Assembly: GCF_900128975.1 (NCBI RefSeq)
Contig: NZ_FQVC01000019.1
Coordinates: forward strand, 1-57,401
DNA from: Devosia limi DSM 17137
Lineage (GTDB): Bacteria; Pseudomonadota; Alphaproteobacteria; Rhizobiales; Devosiaceae
Reading direction: 5' to 3'
Length of the DNA: 57,401 nt
Both the position numbers and the translations under genes were made by a program. This document shows positions 33,423-41,794 of the stretch, in pieces (the first letter of the stretch is position 1; each line of letters starts with the position of its first letter). Under the pieces are notes generated by a model that was given only the letters and a program-made list of their open reading frames with translations, ran no database searches and was not told where the DNA came from.

Positions 33423-33577
33423 GACAGACATCACCAGATGCTTGGCGTTCCGGGAAAGCGGACCCGGACGGCCATAGGGCTTGACTGCGCTGCCCCTGAG
33501 CGGGGCGATATCAGTATGAGGTGGACGGTCCTTCCCGCAGGGTTCTGTCCATTGGGGCGTCAACAAGGAGTTATCTT

Positions 33578-34141
33578 ATGGTAGCCAAGAAGACCACTCA
33601 GCGGCTTGGGTTCAAGACCGGCGAATTCGTTGTCTATCCGTCGCATGGCGTCGGTGTGATCGTCGCGATCGAGGAACAGGAAGTTGCCGGTCTGGTTCTT
33701 GAGTTGTTCGTCATCAGCTTCGAGCAGGACAAGCTGACCCTGCGCGTTCCCGTGGCAAAGATCAAGTCGGTCGGCATGCGCAAGCTGGCCGAAGAAGACA
33801 TGGTCACCCAGGCCCTCACCACAGTGACCGGCCGGGCTCGCGTCAAGCGCACCATGTGGTCGCGCCGCGCCCAGGAATATGAAGCCAAGATCAATTCGGG
33901 CGATCTGATTGCCATCTCGGAAGTCGTGCGCGATCTCTATCGCTCCGACGACCAGCCCGAGCAGTCCTATTCCGAACGCCAGCTGTTCGAGCAGGCCATG
34001 GATCGCATGAGCCGCGAAATCGGCGCGGTGAACCGCCTGACCCTGACCGAAGCCGTGCAGCTGATCGAAAAGAACCTCGCCAAGTCCCCGAAGCGGACCA
34101 AGGCCGATGCGGCCGAAAGCGACGAGGAAGCTGCGGCCTAA
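33578..34141 (+). CDS. CarD/CdnL family transcription regulator
   Basis: 187 residues. The N-terminal RNA-polymerase-interacting domain (about 9-70) is FKTGEFVVYPSHGVGVIVAIEEQEVAGLVLELFVI. A helical C-terminal domain follows with RARVKRTMWSRRAQEYEAKINSGD. CarD-like proteins bind the RNAP beta subunit and stabilise open complexes at rRNA and other promoters. AAGGAG eight bases before 33578 fixes the start; an upstream in-frame ATG has no ribosome site. A strong terminator follows. Confidence 0.95.
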   Translation: MVAKKTTQRLGFKTGEFVVYPSHGVGVIVAIEEQEVAGLVLELFVISFEQDKLTLRVPVAKIKSVGMRKLAEEDMVTQALTTVTGRARVKRTMWSRRAQEYEAKINSGDLIAISEVVRDLYRSDDQPEQSYSERQLFEQAMDRMSREIGAVNRLTLTEAVQLIEKNLAKSPKRTKADAAESDEEAAA

Positions 34142-34166
34142 AGTGGCGGTGGATTGAGAATTATGG

Positions 34167-34197
34167 AGGCCGGCGGAAACGCCGGCCTTTTTTGTTT
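34167..34197 (+). terminator. Rho-independent terminator of carD
   Basis: 9-bp stem AGGCCGGCG/CGCCGGCCT with a GAAA tetraloop and a following T6 tract, 26 bases after the carD stop. Confidence 0.92.
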
Positions 34198-34248
34198 TTG
34201 GGGTGTGGGGGAGTGGGAAGTATGGGCTAGCCGGCCCCCACCCTTGAT

Positions 34249-34269
34249 CCCTCCCCGCAAGGGGGAGGG
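34249..34269. repeat. REP-like palindrome, CCCTCCCC family
   Basis: Arms CCCTCCCC (34249-34256) and GGGGAGGG (34262-34269), with the same left flank CCCCCACCCTTGAT and right flank TGTCGACTGA as the copies near 28.25 and 28.56 kb. Confidence 0.7.
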
Positions 34270-34396
34270 TGTCGACTGAGGATTTGGTGCGCGGTGGTGG
34301 CTGTGCGGTGGGCGGTAGCATCAATGGTGTCGCAAACACCGGCTGCCCACGGGCTCGACCCGTGGGTCATTATCAGCGCGGCACAAGCGGGGAGTG

Positions 34397-34419
34397 GTCC
34401 CCGGGTCAAGCCCGGGGAC
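34397..34419. repeat. REP-like palindrome, GTCCCCGGG family
   Basis: 9-bp arms GTCCCCGGG/CCCGGGGAC with TCAAG loop and right flank AGCGCGGTGGGT. The same element occurs at 36640 and 49332. Confidence 0.75.
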
Positions 34420-34506
34420 AGCGCGGTGGGTGGGATGGGCAACGCGGCTGGGATGGGCAACGTAGGGGATGCAGGTGGGTGAAGATGCGGCCGTGTGGAC
34501 GGGAAC

Positions 34507-35343
34507 CTACGATTTGTCGCCCAGGACGCTTTTCATGCTGACTTTGGCGCTGCCGGGCCGGAGGGGCTGTTGCTGGCTTTCATGGGGAGCCCAGCCGGAG
34601 AGCCAGATCACATCGAGGCTGGCGCGGACGCGGCCGTCGGGGTCAGCGTCGCGCTCGGCATAGGCCGTCGCGGCGGCGGTGAGCAGGGTGCGGGTGGCTG
34701 GGCGGCGGGGGCGGTCGAAGAGCGGATTGGCGGCGCCCAGCGCCTTGAGTTCGGCCATCAGCGCGAAGGGGCTGGAATAGCGCACGATATGGGTTTCGAC
34801 GTCGGTGACGGGTAGCGCCAGGCCAGCCCGTTGCACCAGGGCGCCGGCGTCGCGGACCTGGATCATCGGGGCGACACGGGCGGACGCACCGCCCAGCACC
34901 AGCGCATCGGCGGCGAGGAAGGCTTCGCGCAGCTCAGTGAGCGTATTGCCGCCGAGCGCGGCGACCGTCAGCAGGCCATCGGGCGCCAGTTTTGAGCGCA
35001 GCCGCGCCAGATAGCCGGGCACGTCATTGACCGCCTGCAGATGCAGGATGGAAACGATGAGGTCATAGGGGCCATCGCCGAGATCGGGCACATCGTCGGG
35101 GCCGGCAAAGGCGGCATGGCGCTGATAGGAAAAGCTGGCGCTGGCAGTGCGGCCGGTGGTCGGCAGGCGCTCGATATCGGGGCCGATGATGACGGCGCGA
35201 GGAAAATCGCGGATCAGCGCGCCGAGGCGATCGTCAAGGTCGGCCAATACCAGATCGGTGACAAAATCCTCGCGCCCGGCCGGGCGGCGGGCGAGGTGGC
35301 GCGCGATCAAGGTCGTGTCGAAGATTTTCGGGGGCAGGGACAT
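34507..35343 (-). CDS. SAM-dependent methyltransferase (BioC/NDUFAF5-like)
   Basis: 278 residues from the ATG at 35343; another ATG eight codons upstream is possible and neither has a clear ribosome site. It has a degenerate SAM motif I (VIIGPDIERL), the acidic GPYDLIVSILHLQAVNDVPGYLARLRSKLAPDGLLTVAALGGNTLTELREAF and a C-terminal R-rich segment. That combination is typical of the alphaproteobacterial homologues of BioC and the mitochondrial complex I assembly factor NDUFAF5. The substrate is inferred only. It is divergent from comF, with 36 bp between the starts. Confidence 0.87.
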   Translation of the reverse strand: MSLPPKIFDTTLIARHLARRPAGREDFVTDLVLADLDDRLGALIRDFPRAVIIGPDIERLPTTGRTASASFSYQRHAAFAGPDDVPDLGDGPYDLIVSILHLQAVNDVPGYLARLRSKLAPDGLLTVAALGGNTLTELREAFLAADALVLGGASARVAPMIQVRDAGALVQRAGLALPVTDVETHIVRYSSPFALMAELKALGAANPLFDRPRRPATRTLLTAAATAYAERDADPDGRVRASLDVIWLSGWAPHESQQQPLRPGSAKVSMKSVLGDKS

Positions 35344-35379
35344 GGCGCGGGGACGACAGTGCTTCATTGCGGTGGCAGT

Positions 35380-36183
35380 ATGGAGCTTATGGAGAGCCCG
35401 GACGCGTCTGTCAAAACCCCGCTGCACAGCCGCCTGATCGGCGGGGCGCAGCGCATGGGGGCGCTGCTGCTCGACCAGCTCTATCCGCCGATATGCCTCA
35501 ACTGCGATGCACCGACAGCCAGCGCCGACACCTTGTGCGGCACCTGCTTTGCCGGGCTGCGGCCGATCACGGCGCCGCTCTGCCCGCGACTGGGACTGCC
35601 CTTTGAGACCGATCCGGGGGCCGATGCGCTCTCGCTCGAGGCGATTGCCGAGCCACCGCCCTTTGCGCGGGCGCGCTCGGCGGTGCTCTATAACGCGGTG
35701 GCGGGGACAATCGTGGCGCGGCTGAAATATGGCGACCGGCCGGAGCTGGCGCGGTTCTGCGCGCTGCTGATGGCGGGGGCCGGGCATGAATTGTGGGGGG
35801 ATGGCCCGGTGCTGGTGCCGGTGCCGCTGCATCCCAGCCGGCAGCGCGAACGGCGCTATAACCAATCGGGCGAGTTGGCGCGCGCCTTGGCCGCAGTGAC
35901 GGGGCTGCAATGCGATCCGGCTTTGGCCCGGCGCATCCGGCGGACGCGGCAGCAGGTGGGGTTGAGCGGGGATGGGCGGGCGCGCAATGTGGCGGGGGCG
36001 TTTGCGGCGCATCCGGACCTGCTGGCCCGCCTCAAGGGCCGCAATGTCGTGCTGGTCGACGACGTCTACACGACCGGGGCGACCTGCAAGGCGGTGACGC
36101 GGGCGCTGCTCAAGGGCGGGGCCGGCTCGGTTGATGTCATCAGCTTTGGTCGCGTTGTCATTGGGGCGGAAATGCCCATATAA
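35380..36183 (+). CDS. comF: ComF family protein (phosphoribosyltransferase-like)
   Basis: 267 residues. The N-terminal Cys-rich motif CLNCDAPTASADTLCGTC is a probable zinc site. The PRTase fold contains VPVPLHPSRQRERRYNQSGELARAL and the PRPP loop VVLVDDVYTTGATC. ComF is needed for DNA uptake in naturally competent bacteria and is widely conserved elsewhere with unclear function. ATGs at 35380 and 35389 are both possible starts. glutaredoxin grxC follows 41 bp downstream. Confidence 0.9.
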   Translation: MELMESPDASVKTPLHSRLIGGAQRMGALLLDQLYPPICLNCDAPTASADTLCGTCFAGLRPITAPLCPRLGLPFETDPGADALSLEAIAEPPPFARARSAVLYNAVAGTIVARLKYGDRPELARFCALLMAGAGHELWGDGPVLVPVPLHPSRQRERRYNQSGELARALAAVTGLQCDPALARRIRRTRQQVGLSGDGRARNVAGAFAAHPDLLARLKGRNVVLVDDVYTTGATCKAVTRALLKGGAGSVDVISFGRVVIGAEMPI

Positions 36184-36224
36184 GCGGGACAGACCTGTAT
36201 TTCCTGCGTTTTCGGAGAGCTTGC

Positions 36225-36479
36225 ATGGCCAAGATCGAGATCTACACCACCCCAACCTGTCCCTATTGCCACGCCGCCAAGGCGCTGCTGGCCGACAAGG
36301 GGGTCGATTTCACCGAAATCACGGTGCTGGAGCCCGACCTGCGCGCGGCAATGACCGAGCGCGCCCATGGCCGCCGCACCGTGCCGCAGATTTTTATCGG
36401 TGACACCCATGTGGGTGGCTATGACGACATGGCGGCGCTGGATCGCCAGGGCGAGCTGGATGGGTTGTTGCAGGGGTAG
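36225..36479 (+). CDS. grxC: glutaredoxin 3
   Basis: 84-residue dithiol glutaredoxin with active site CPYC at 12-15, the glutathione-binding TVPQIFIG and GGYDD. It reduces disulfides and glutathionylated proteins using glutathione. GGAG lies seven bases before the ATG. Directly downstream of comF, probably co-transcribed. Confidence 0.96.
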   Translation: MAKIEIYTTPTCPYCHAAKALLADKGVDFTEITVLEPDLRAAMTERAHGRRTVPQIFIGDTHVGGYDDMAALDRQGELDGLLQG

Positions 36480-36639
36480 TGGCGGGCCGCGCTTGTGCGT
36501 TTCTCATGCTTTCGTTTCCCCCAGGGTCTTTTCCCATTCACTCCGTGGGATGAGGAACGAATGGGTGGGACGGCATAACTCCGTGGGATTTGGGGAGTTG
36601 CCCCACGGGGCATTATCGGCCCGGCGTGGGTGGTGAGTG

Positions 36640-36662
36640 GTCCCCGGATCAAGTCCGGGGAC
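36640..36662. repeat. REP-like palindrome, GTCCCCGGG family
   Basis: 9-bp arms GTCCCCGGA/TCCGGGGAC, TCAAG loop, flank AGCGTGGTGGGT; second copy of the element at 34397. Confidence 0.75.
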
Positions 36663-36713
36663 AGCGTGGTGGGTGTGAGGACGTGTGGCCGTACTCAGGC
36701 GCGGCAAGAATGG

Positions 36714-36732
36714 ATTCCCGCCTGCGCGGGAA
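36714..36732. repeat. REP-like palindrome, ATTCCCGC family
   Basis: 8-bp arms ATTCCCGC/GCGGGAAT followed by GACCCGGTG. Related copies occur at 46194 and 52774. Confidence 0.75.
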
Positions 36733-36817
36733 TGACCCGGTGAAATGCGCGAATGAGGCGGTGGTCGGAGCAGCAGTCAACGACAATCAAGCCACCTCCA
36801 AATGGAAATGATCTGAC

Positions 36818-37642
36818 ATGAAGATTGCGGCGATACAGATGCGGTCGGGGCCGGAGCCGGAGGCTAATCTGGCGGCGCTGGAGCCATTGCTGGCCGAGGC
36901 GGTGGCGGCGGGCGCGCATTATGTGCTGACGCCGGAAGTGACCGTGGCCTTTGCGGAAAACCGCGAGGGGCTGGCGCGGGTGGCAGGGCCCTATGAGGGC
37001 AATCCGCAGCTGGCTGTGCTGGCTGATCTCGCCAAGCGGCATGGGGTGTTCCTGCATATCGGCTCGATGGCGGTGGCGCTCGAGGACAGGCGGTTTGCCA
37101 ATCGCTCGGTGCTGCTGGGACCGGACGGGCAGGTGCAGGGGCTTTACGACAAGATCCATCTGTTCGATGCCGATATTGCCGGGCTCAATGCCTATCGCGA
37201 AAGCGACACCTATAAGGGTGGCGATGCAGCGGTTGTGGTGCCTGTGGACGACATCAAGCTGGGCATGGCGATCTGCTATGACGTGCGGTTTCCGCCGCTG
37301 TTCAATGCGCTGGCCAATGGAGGGGCGCAACTGATCGCGGTGCCCGCGGCATTTACGGTGCCGACGGGGGAGGCGCATTGGGAAGTGCTGCTGCGGGCGC
37401 GGGCGATCGAAACCGGCTCCTATGTGATTGCGGCGGCGCAGGGTGGCGTGCACCCCAATGGCCGCGCCACCTACGGGCATTCGATGATCATCGACCCATG
37501 GGGCAAGATCGTCGCCATGCTTGACCATGACGCGCCCGGGGTGATCACGGCAGAGATTTCCGCCGAAGCGGTCGCCGATGCGCGCCAGCGCGTCCCGGCG
37601 CTGGCCAATGCGCGCGATTTTGCCAAGGCATTGCCGCGCTGA
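36818..37642 (+). CDS. carbon-nitrogen hydrolase (Nit1/deaminated-glutathione amidase type)
   Basis: 274-residue nitrilase-superfamily amidase. The catalytic triad is visible: Glu40 in LTPEVTVAF, Lys112 in YDKIHLFD and Cys153 in AICYDVRFP. The HLFDADI and ARAIETGSYVIAAAQ motifs favour the Nit1/YafV-like group that removes deaminated glutathione. The placement two genes after glutaredoxin suits this, but the order is also general for the class. Its stop is followed 52 bases later by DUF1178. Confidence 0.9.
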   Translation: MKIAAIQMRSGPEPEANLAALEPLLAEAVAAGAHYVLTPEVTVAFAENREGLARVAGPYEGNPQLAVLADLAKRHGVFLHIGSMAVALEDRRFANRSVLLGPDGQVQGLYDKIHLFDADIAGLNAYRESDTYKGGDAAVVVPVDDIKLGMAICYDVRFPPLFNALANGGAQLIAVPAAFTVPTGEAHWEVLLRARAIETGSYVIAAAQGGVHPNGRATYGHSMIIDPWGKIVAMLDHDAPGVITAEISAEAVADARQRVPALANARDFAKALPR

Positions 37643-37694
37643 GCGATCGACCTATATCTTAGTGGCAGGGGCCCAGTGCCCCGAGGACGAAGCC

Positions 37695-38120
37695 GTGATC
37701 AATTTTTCTTTGCACTGCCCACAGGACCACCAGTTCGACGCCTGGTTCAAGAGCGCTGCGGCGTTCGACGAACAGCAGGCGCGCGGGATTGTTACCTGTC
37801 CGGTTTGCGGATCTTCCGAAATCGGCAAGGCCTTGATGGCGCCGGCGCTGTCGCGGGCGCATTCAGACAAGCATGCGGTTTCGGCGGGACATCCCGACCA
37901 GGCCAGGATCCAGGAAATGCTGCGGGCATTGCGCCAGAAGGTGACGAGCGAAGCGGATTATGTCGGCGACAGGTTTGCCGAAGAGGCCCGCAAGATTCAC
38001 TTTGAGGAAGCCGAAGCGCGGGGCATTTACGGCGAAGCCACGCGTGAAGAGGTTGTTGCCATGGTCGAGGAGGGCATCGAGTTCATGCCGCTGCCCGACC
38101 TGCCCGAGGACCGCAATTAG
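37695..38120 (+). CDS. DUF1178 family protein
   Basis: 141 residues from a GTG start with GAGG nine bases upstream; the frame is open upstream inside the amidase gene. N-terminal zinc-like motif INFSLHCPQDHQFDAWF...CPVCGS contains C7, H11, C34 and C37. A helical, acidic C-terminal half ends MPLPDLPEDRN, the usual DUF1178 terminus. Function unknown. The amidase-DUF1178 pair is conserved in Alphaproteobacteria, so the two are probably co-transcribed. Confidence 0.88.
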   Translation: MINFSLHCPQDHQFDAWFKSAAAFDEQQARGIVTCPVCGSSEIGKALMAPALSRAHSDKHAVSAGHPDQARIQEMLRALRQKVTSEADYVGDRFAEEARKIHFEEAEARGIYGEATREEVVAMVEEGIEFMPLPDLPEDRN

Positions 38121-38253
38121 GGTTCCATCAAGCTTTGCCCGGACCTGACCGGCCCGCCATGCGCGGCGGGACGATGGATTGCCATGCCTGGTATCCGGCG
38201 GCGCGCGGAAGCCTGCAATGGTCGAACTGGATTTGTTTTGGGGGATTTAGGTC

Positions 38254-38290
38254 GGTTCGATGGGGAGGGTGGAATCCCCGCCATCGAACC
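38254..38290. repeat. 10-bp inverted repeat hairpin
   Basis: GGTTCGATGG (38254-38263) and CCATCGAACC (38281-38290); the loop can form a further GGGA/TCCC stem. No T tract on either strand. Confidence 0.7.
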
Positions 38291-38470
38291 TAACCAACCG
38301 GCAATCTTGGCAGACCGCCTTCGGCTGAGCGTGCGAATAGCATGGGTGAGCGGGGAAGGCGATGGGGATTGTGACAAAAACGTCGTCTGCGACGAAGCGT
38401 CCGGTGACGGCGGAAAGCTGGATTGCCCGGACAAGCCGGGCCATGACGGCGTGGGCGCATTGTGGCCACA

Positions 38471-38505
38471 TGAAAACGCCGCCCCGGGGTGTCCGGGGCG
38501 GCGTT
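38471..38505 (-). terminator. Rho-independent terminator of ilvD
   Basis: Minus-strand 13-bp stem AACGCCGCCCCGG/CCGGGGCGGCGTT (38493-38505 with 38475-38487), 5-base loop, T run. It begins 22 bases after the ilvD stop. Confidence 0.87.
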
Positions 38506-38526
38506 GGTTTGGGGAGGTCGCCGGCG

Positions 38527-40368
38527 CTATTCCAGCTTGCCGAGATCGCGCACGGCGCCGCGGGCGGCGGAGGTGACGAAGGCGGCATAGGCCTTGAGCG
38601 CCTGGGTGACATTGCGCTTGCGCGGATGCGCCGGCTTCCAGCCCAGCGCGTCCTGGTCGTGGCGGCGCTGCACCAGCTCATCATCACTGACCAGCAGGGT
38701 GATCGAGCGGTTGGGGATATCGATCTCGATGGTGTCGCCTTCGCGCACGAGGCCAATGGTGCCGCCTTCGGCCGCTTCGGGAGAAACGTGGCCGATGGAA
38801 AGGCCCGAGGTGCCGCCCGAGAAGCGGCCATCGGTCAGCAGCGCACAGGCTTTGCCCAGGCCCTTGGATTTCAAATAGCTTGTCGGGTAGAGCATTTCCT
38901 GCATGCCGGGGCCGCCGCGCGGGCCTTCATAACGGATGACGAGGACGTCGCCCTCCTTGATCTGGTTGGCCAGGATCGCCTTGACGGTATCGTCCTGGCT
39001 TTCGAAGACGCGGGCCGGGCCGGTGAATTTGAGGATCGACTCATCGACACCAGCGGTTTTGACGATACAGCCATCAATGGCGATATTGCCCTTGAGCACG
39101 GCCAGGCCACCATCCTTGGAGAAGGCATATTCGGTCGAGCGAATGGCACCATCCTTGCGGTCGGTATCCAGTTCGGCCCAGCGATTGGACTGGGAAAAGG
39201 CCTGGGTGGTGCGCACGCCACCGGGGGCGGCCATGTAGAAATTGCGCACTTCCTCGGAATTGGTGCGCGAAATGTCCCATTTGTCGATGGCGTCGCCCAG
39301 AGTGGGCGCATGCACGGTCGGTTCGCTGCGATTAAGCAGCTCGGCGCGGTCGAGCTGGCCCAGGATCGACATGATGCCGCCGGCGCGGTGGACGTCTTCC
39401 ATGTGGACGTCGTTCTTGGCCGGGGCGACCTTGCACAATACCGGCACCTTGCGGCTGAGCTTGTCGATATCGTCCATGGTGAAATCGACGCCGCCTTCAT
39501 GGGCAGCGGCCAGGATGTGCAGCACGGTATTGGTCGAGCCGCCCATGGCGATATCGAGGGTCATGGCATTGGCGAAGGCGGCCTTGGTGGCGATGGAGCG
39601 CGGTAGCACCGAGGCATCGTCCTGCTCATACCAGCGCTTGGTGATTTCGACGATGGTGCGGCCGGCCTGCTCGAACAGGCGCTTGCGATCGGAATGGGTG
39701 GCCAGGGTCGAGCCATTGCCGGGGAGCGACAGGCCCAGGGCCTCGGTGAGACAGTTCATCGAATTGGCGGTGAACATGCCCGAGCAGGAGCCGCAAGTGG
39801 GGCAGGCGGCTTCCTCGACAGCCTGCACTTCCTCGTCGGAATAATGCTCGTCGGCGGCCATCACCATGGCATCGACCAGATCGAGCGCCTGCAGCTTGCC
39901 CTTGAGCATGGCCTTGCCGGCTTCCATCGGCCCGCCGGAGACGAAGATCACCGGGATGTTGATGCGCATGGCGGCATTGAGCATGCCGGGGGTGATCTTG
40001 TCGCAATTGGAGATGCAGACCATGGCGTCGGCGCAGTGGGCATTGACCATGTATTCGACCGAGTCCGCGATCAGGTCGCGGCTGGGCAGCGAATAGAGCA
40101 TGCCGTCATGACCCATGGCGATGCCGTCATCGACCGCGATGGTGTTGAATTCCTTGGCGACGCCGCCGGCGGCCTCGATCTCGCGGGCCACCAGCTGGCC
40201 CAGGTCCTTGAGGTGGACATGGCCGGGCACGAACTGGGTGAACGAATTGACCACCGCGATGATGGGCTTGCCGAAATCGTCATTCTTCATGCCGGTGGCG
40301 CGCCAGAGGCCGCGAGCGCCGGCCATGTTGCGACCGTGGGTGGTGGTGCGGGAGCGATAAACAGGCAT
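38527..40368 (-). CDS. ilvD: dihydroxy-acid dehydratase
   Basis: Fe-S dehydratase converting dihydroxy-isovalerate and -methylvalerate to the 2-oxo acids of valine and isoleucine synthesis. 613 residues, standard length. Cluster ligands lie in CISNCDK (C122) and CPTCGSCSGMF (C195). DVALGGSTN-like MDIAMGGSTNTVLHI and GRFSGGTSGLSIGHVSPEA are also present. GAGG five bases before 40368 fixes the start; the frame extends upstream without support. A 29-bp palindrome lies 88 bp upstream. Confidence 0.97.
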   Translation of the reverse strand: MPVYRSRTTTHGRNMAGARGLWRATGMKNDDFGKPIIAVVNSFTQFVPGHVHLKDLGQLVAREIEAAGGVAKEFNTIAVDDGIAMGHDGMLYSLPSRDLIADSVEYMVNAHCADAMVCISNCDKITPGMLNAAMRINIPVIFVSGGPMEAGKAMLKGKLQALDLVDAMVMAADEHYSDEEVQAVEEAACPTCGSCSGMFTANSMNCLTEALGLSLPGNGSTLATHSDRKRLFEQAGRTIVEITKRWYEQDDASVLPRSIATKAAFANAMTLDIAMGGSTNTVLHILAAAHEGGVDFTMDDIDKLSRKVPVLCKVAPAKNDVHMEDVHRAGGIMSILGQLDRAELLNRSEPTVHAPTLGDAIDKWDISRTNSEEVRNFYMAAPGGVRTTQAFSQSNRWAELDTDRKDGAIRSTEYAFSKDGGLAVLKGNIAIDGCIVKTAGVDESILKFTGPARVFESQDDTVKAILANQIKEGDVLVIRYEGPRGGPGMQEMLYPTSYLKSKGLGKACALLTDGRFSGGTSGLSIGHVSPEAAEGGTIGLVREGDTIEIDIPNRSITLLVSDDELVQRRHDQDALGWKPAHPRKRNVTQALKAYAAFVTSAARGAVRDLGKLE

Positions 40369-40456
40369 GATATCCTCAATAAGGCTTGGCGCCGGTTCAA
40401 CTCCGGCTGGATGGTTGGTCTTTCTTAGACCCATTCCAGGGATGGATCAATCAAAT

Positions 40457-40485
40457 TGCGTACCGTACGGTACGGTACGCAATAG
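40457..40485. promoter_or_regulatory. 29-bp perfect palindrome, probable TetR-type operator
   Basis: Left arm ATTGCGTACCGTAC (40457-40470), single centre base G40471, right arm its exact complement (40472-40485). Internal TACCGTACGGTA-like half sites are typical of TetR-family operators. It lies 88 bp upstream of ilvD and 44 bp downstream of the preceding gene's stop. No regulator gene is adjacent. Confidence 0.7.
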
Positions 40486-40529
40486 GTGGCGCCAGGGGGG
40501 CGGCGCAGGGGATGATGCGCGCTGCCAGC

Positions 40530-40967
40530 CTAGTTGTTGATGCGGATGATCAGCCAGTCGGTGCTGGAGCAGGCGTCGTCGGCGCAGACATTGGCGAACC
40601 AGAGGACGCCGTCGCCGAAGCCGACGCCGTCGCTGGTGACGATGAGGTCCGCGAAGTCCTGGCTGGCAAGGGTGGCCAGGGTGTCCTCGGTAAGGAGGCT
40701 ATCGAAATTGTCGATGAGATCGGCGGGTTCGAGCACGTCATAGAGCTCGCCATTGGCGGCCACTTCCAGCGGATAGGCCGCGAGGTTGGCGAGCGCGGTG
40801 GGGTCGTCGAACAGGAAGGCGTCCTGCAAGGCGCCGAAGGCTTCGCCAAAGGCCTCGGCATCGCCGTGCAGTGCCTCAATCCGGGTCATGACGTCTTCTT
40901 CGCTCTGGGCGAAGGCGGGGCTGGCGGCGAGAGCAAGGCACGAGGCAGCGAGCAGGACGAGGCGCAT
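40530..40967 (-). CDS. exported protein of unknown function
   Basis: 145 residues. The signal peptide MRLVLLAASCLALAASPAFA is clear. The mature part is acidic and helical at first, with a C-terminal CADDACSSTDWLI segment holding two Cys that may form a disulfide. I do not recognise the family. It reads toward ilvD, 161 bp upstream of the ilvD start, and is separated from ubiG by 86 bp. No strong ribosome site is visible. Confidence 0.72.
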   Translation of the reverse strand: MRLVLLAASCLALAASPAFAQSEEDVMTRIEALHGDAEAFGEAFGALQDAFLFDDPTALANLAAYPLEVAANGELYDVLEPADLIDNFDSLLTEDTLATLASQDFADLIVTSDGVGFGDGVLWFANVCADDACSSTDWLIIRINN

Positions 40968-41053
40968 GGCAGCTCCAGGGACGACATTATCGTCCAGCTA
41001 TAGCGCAACGCCCTGGCTTCGCACGAAAAATCGGATGTGAACCGGCAAGGTGA

Positions 41054-41794
41054 TCAGGCGGCGGGGCGCTCGGCCATGACCATGTAGTTGACCCCCATGT
41101 CGCGCGACTTGCGCCATTCATCGGCCAGCGGATGATAAACCACGCCGGTTTCCCCGGTCACCTTGAGCCCGTTGCGCTTGAGCAGGGTCTTGATCTCGTC
41201 GGGGGTGAGGAATTTCTTCCAGTCATGGGTGCCCCTGGGCAGCCAGCCCAGCACATATTCGGCCCCGACAATCGCCAGCGCATAGGCGCGGGCGGTGCGG
41301 TTGAGGGTGGCTGTCAGCATCAGTCCGCCCGGCTTGACCAGATCGGCGCAGCTTTTCATGTAGAGCGGCACATTATCGACATGCTCGACCACTTCCATGT
41401 TGAGCACGATATCGAAGGTCTTGCCCTCGGCGGCCAGGGCCTCGCTGGTGGTGGCATGGTAATCGACGGCGACGCCGGACTGCTCGGCATGCAGGCGCGC
41501 AATGGCGATATTGCGCTCGGCGGCGTCGATGCCGGTAACGGTGGCCCCCAGCCGGGACAGCGGTTCGCAGAGCAGCCCGCCGCCGCAGCCGACATCGAGA
41601 ATGGTCAGGCCTTCAAGCGGGCGCAGCAGGCTGCCGTCGCGCCCGAAATGGGCCAGGGCATGCTCGCGGATATAGGCGAGCCGCACCGGGTTGAATTTGT
41701 GGATCGGCTTGAACTTGCCATTGGGGTTCCACCATTCCTCGGCCATCGCGGTGAACTTGGCGACTTCGGCATCATTGATGGTTGTGGCGGTCAT
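41054..41794 (-). CDS. ubiG: bifunctional 2-polyprenyl-6-hydroxyphenol methylase / 3-demethylubiquinol 3-O-methyltransferase
   Basis: Both O-methylation steps of ubiquinone synthesis. 246 residues. The start MTATTINDAEVAKFTAMAEEWWNPNGKFKPIHKFNPVRL is diagnostic for UbiG. SAM motif ILDVGCGGGLLCEPL and LNMEVVEHVDNVPLY follow. CGGAG six bases before 41794 fixes the start; an upstream ATG is unlikely. It is the last gene on this strand before the NTF2-like gene. Confidence 0.96.
   Translation of the reverse strand: MTATTINDAEVAKFTAMAEEWWNPNGKFKPIHKFNPVRLAYIREHALAHFGRDGSLLRPLEGLTILDVGCGGGLLCEPLSRLGATVTGIDAAERNIAIARLHAEQSGVAVDYHATTSEALAAEGKTFDIVLNMEVVEHVDNVPLYMKSCADLVKPGGLMLTATLNRTARAYALAIVGAEYVLGWLPRGTHDWKKFLTPDEIKTLLKRNGLKVTGETGVVYHPLADEWRKSRDMGVNYMVMAERPAA

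Larger units (their letters stand above)
33268..33577 (+). other. fdxA-carD intergenic region
   Basis: 310 bp with no gene. It holds a -35/-10 pair at 33342-33370, a terminator-like hairpin at 33400-33422, a TTGACA hexamer without a good -10 just after the T run, a GC hairpin near 33491-33508 and the carD ribosome site. See the separate entries. Confidence 0.6.
34142..34506. other. intergenic region after carD
   Basis: 365 bp: the carD terminator, a CCCTCCCC-type palindrome (34249-34269) and a GTCCCCGGG-type palindrome (34397-34419), plus a GCCCACGGG-type arm pair near 34342-34367. No coding frame is credible. Confidence 0.7.
36480..36817. other. repeat-bearing intergenic region
   Basis: 338 bp with three palindromes: a CCCCACGG-type near 36573-36608, GTCCCCGGA at 36640-36662 and ATTCCCGC at 36714-36732. 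No gene is seen; the promoter of the following amidase gene is not recognisable. Confidence 0.7.
38121..38526. other. intergenic region between convergent DUF1178 and ilvD
   Basis: 406 bp containing a long hairpin (38254-38290), a degenerate REP-like element near 38415-38450 (TTGCCCGGACAAGCCGGGCCATGAC) and the ilvD terminator. No coding frame looks real. Confidence 0.65.

Noticed and set aside
40391..40407. tRNA T-arm-like stem (GCCGG-TTCAACT-CCGGC) upstream of ilvD
   Set aside because: The 5-bp stem and 7-base loop fit a T-arm, but there is no room for acceptor, D or anticodon arms because ilvD begins 23 bases away. Probably chance.
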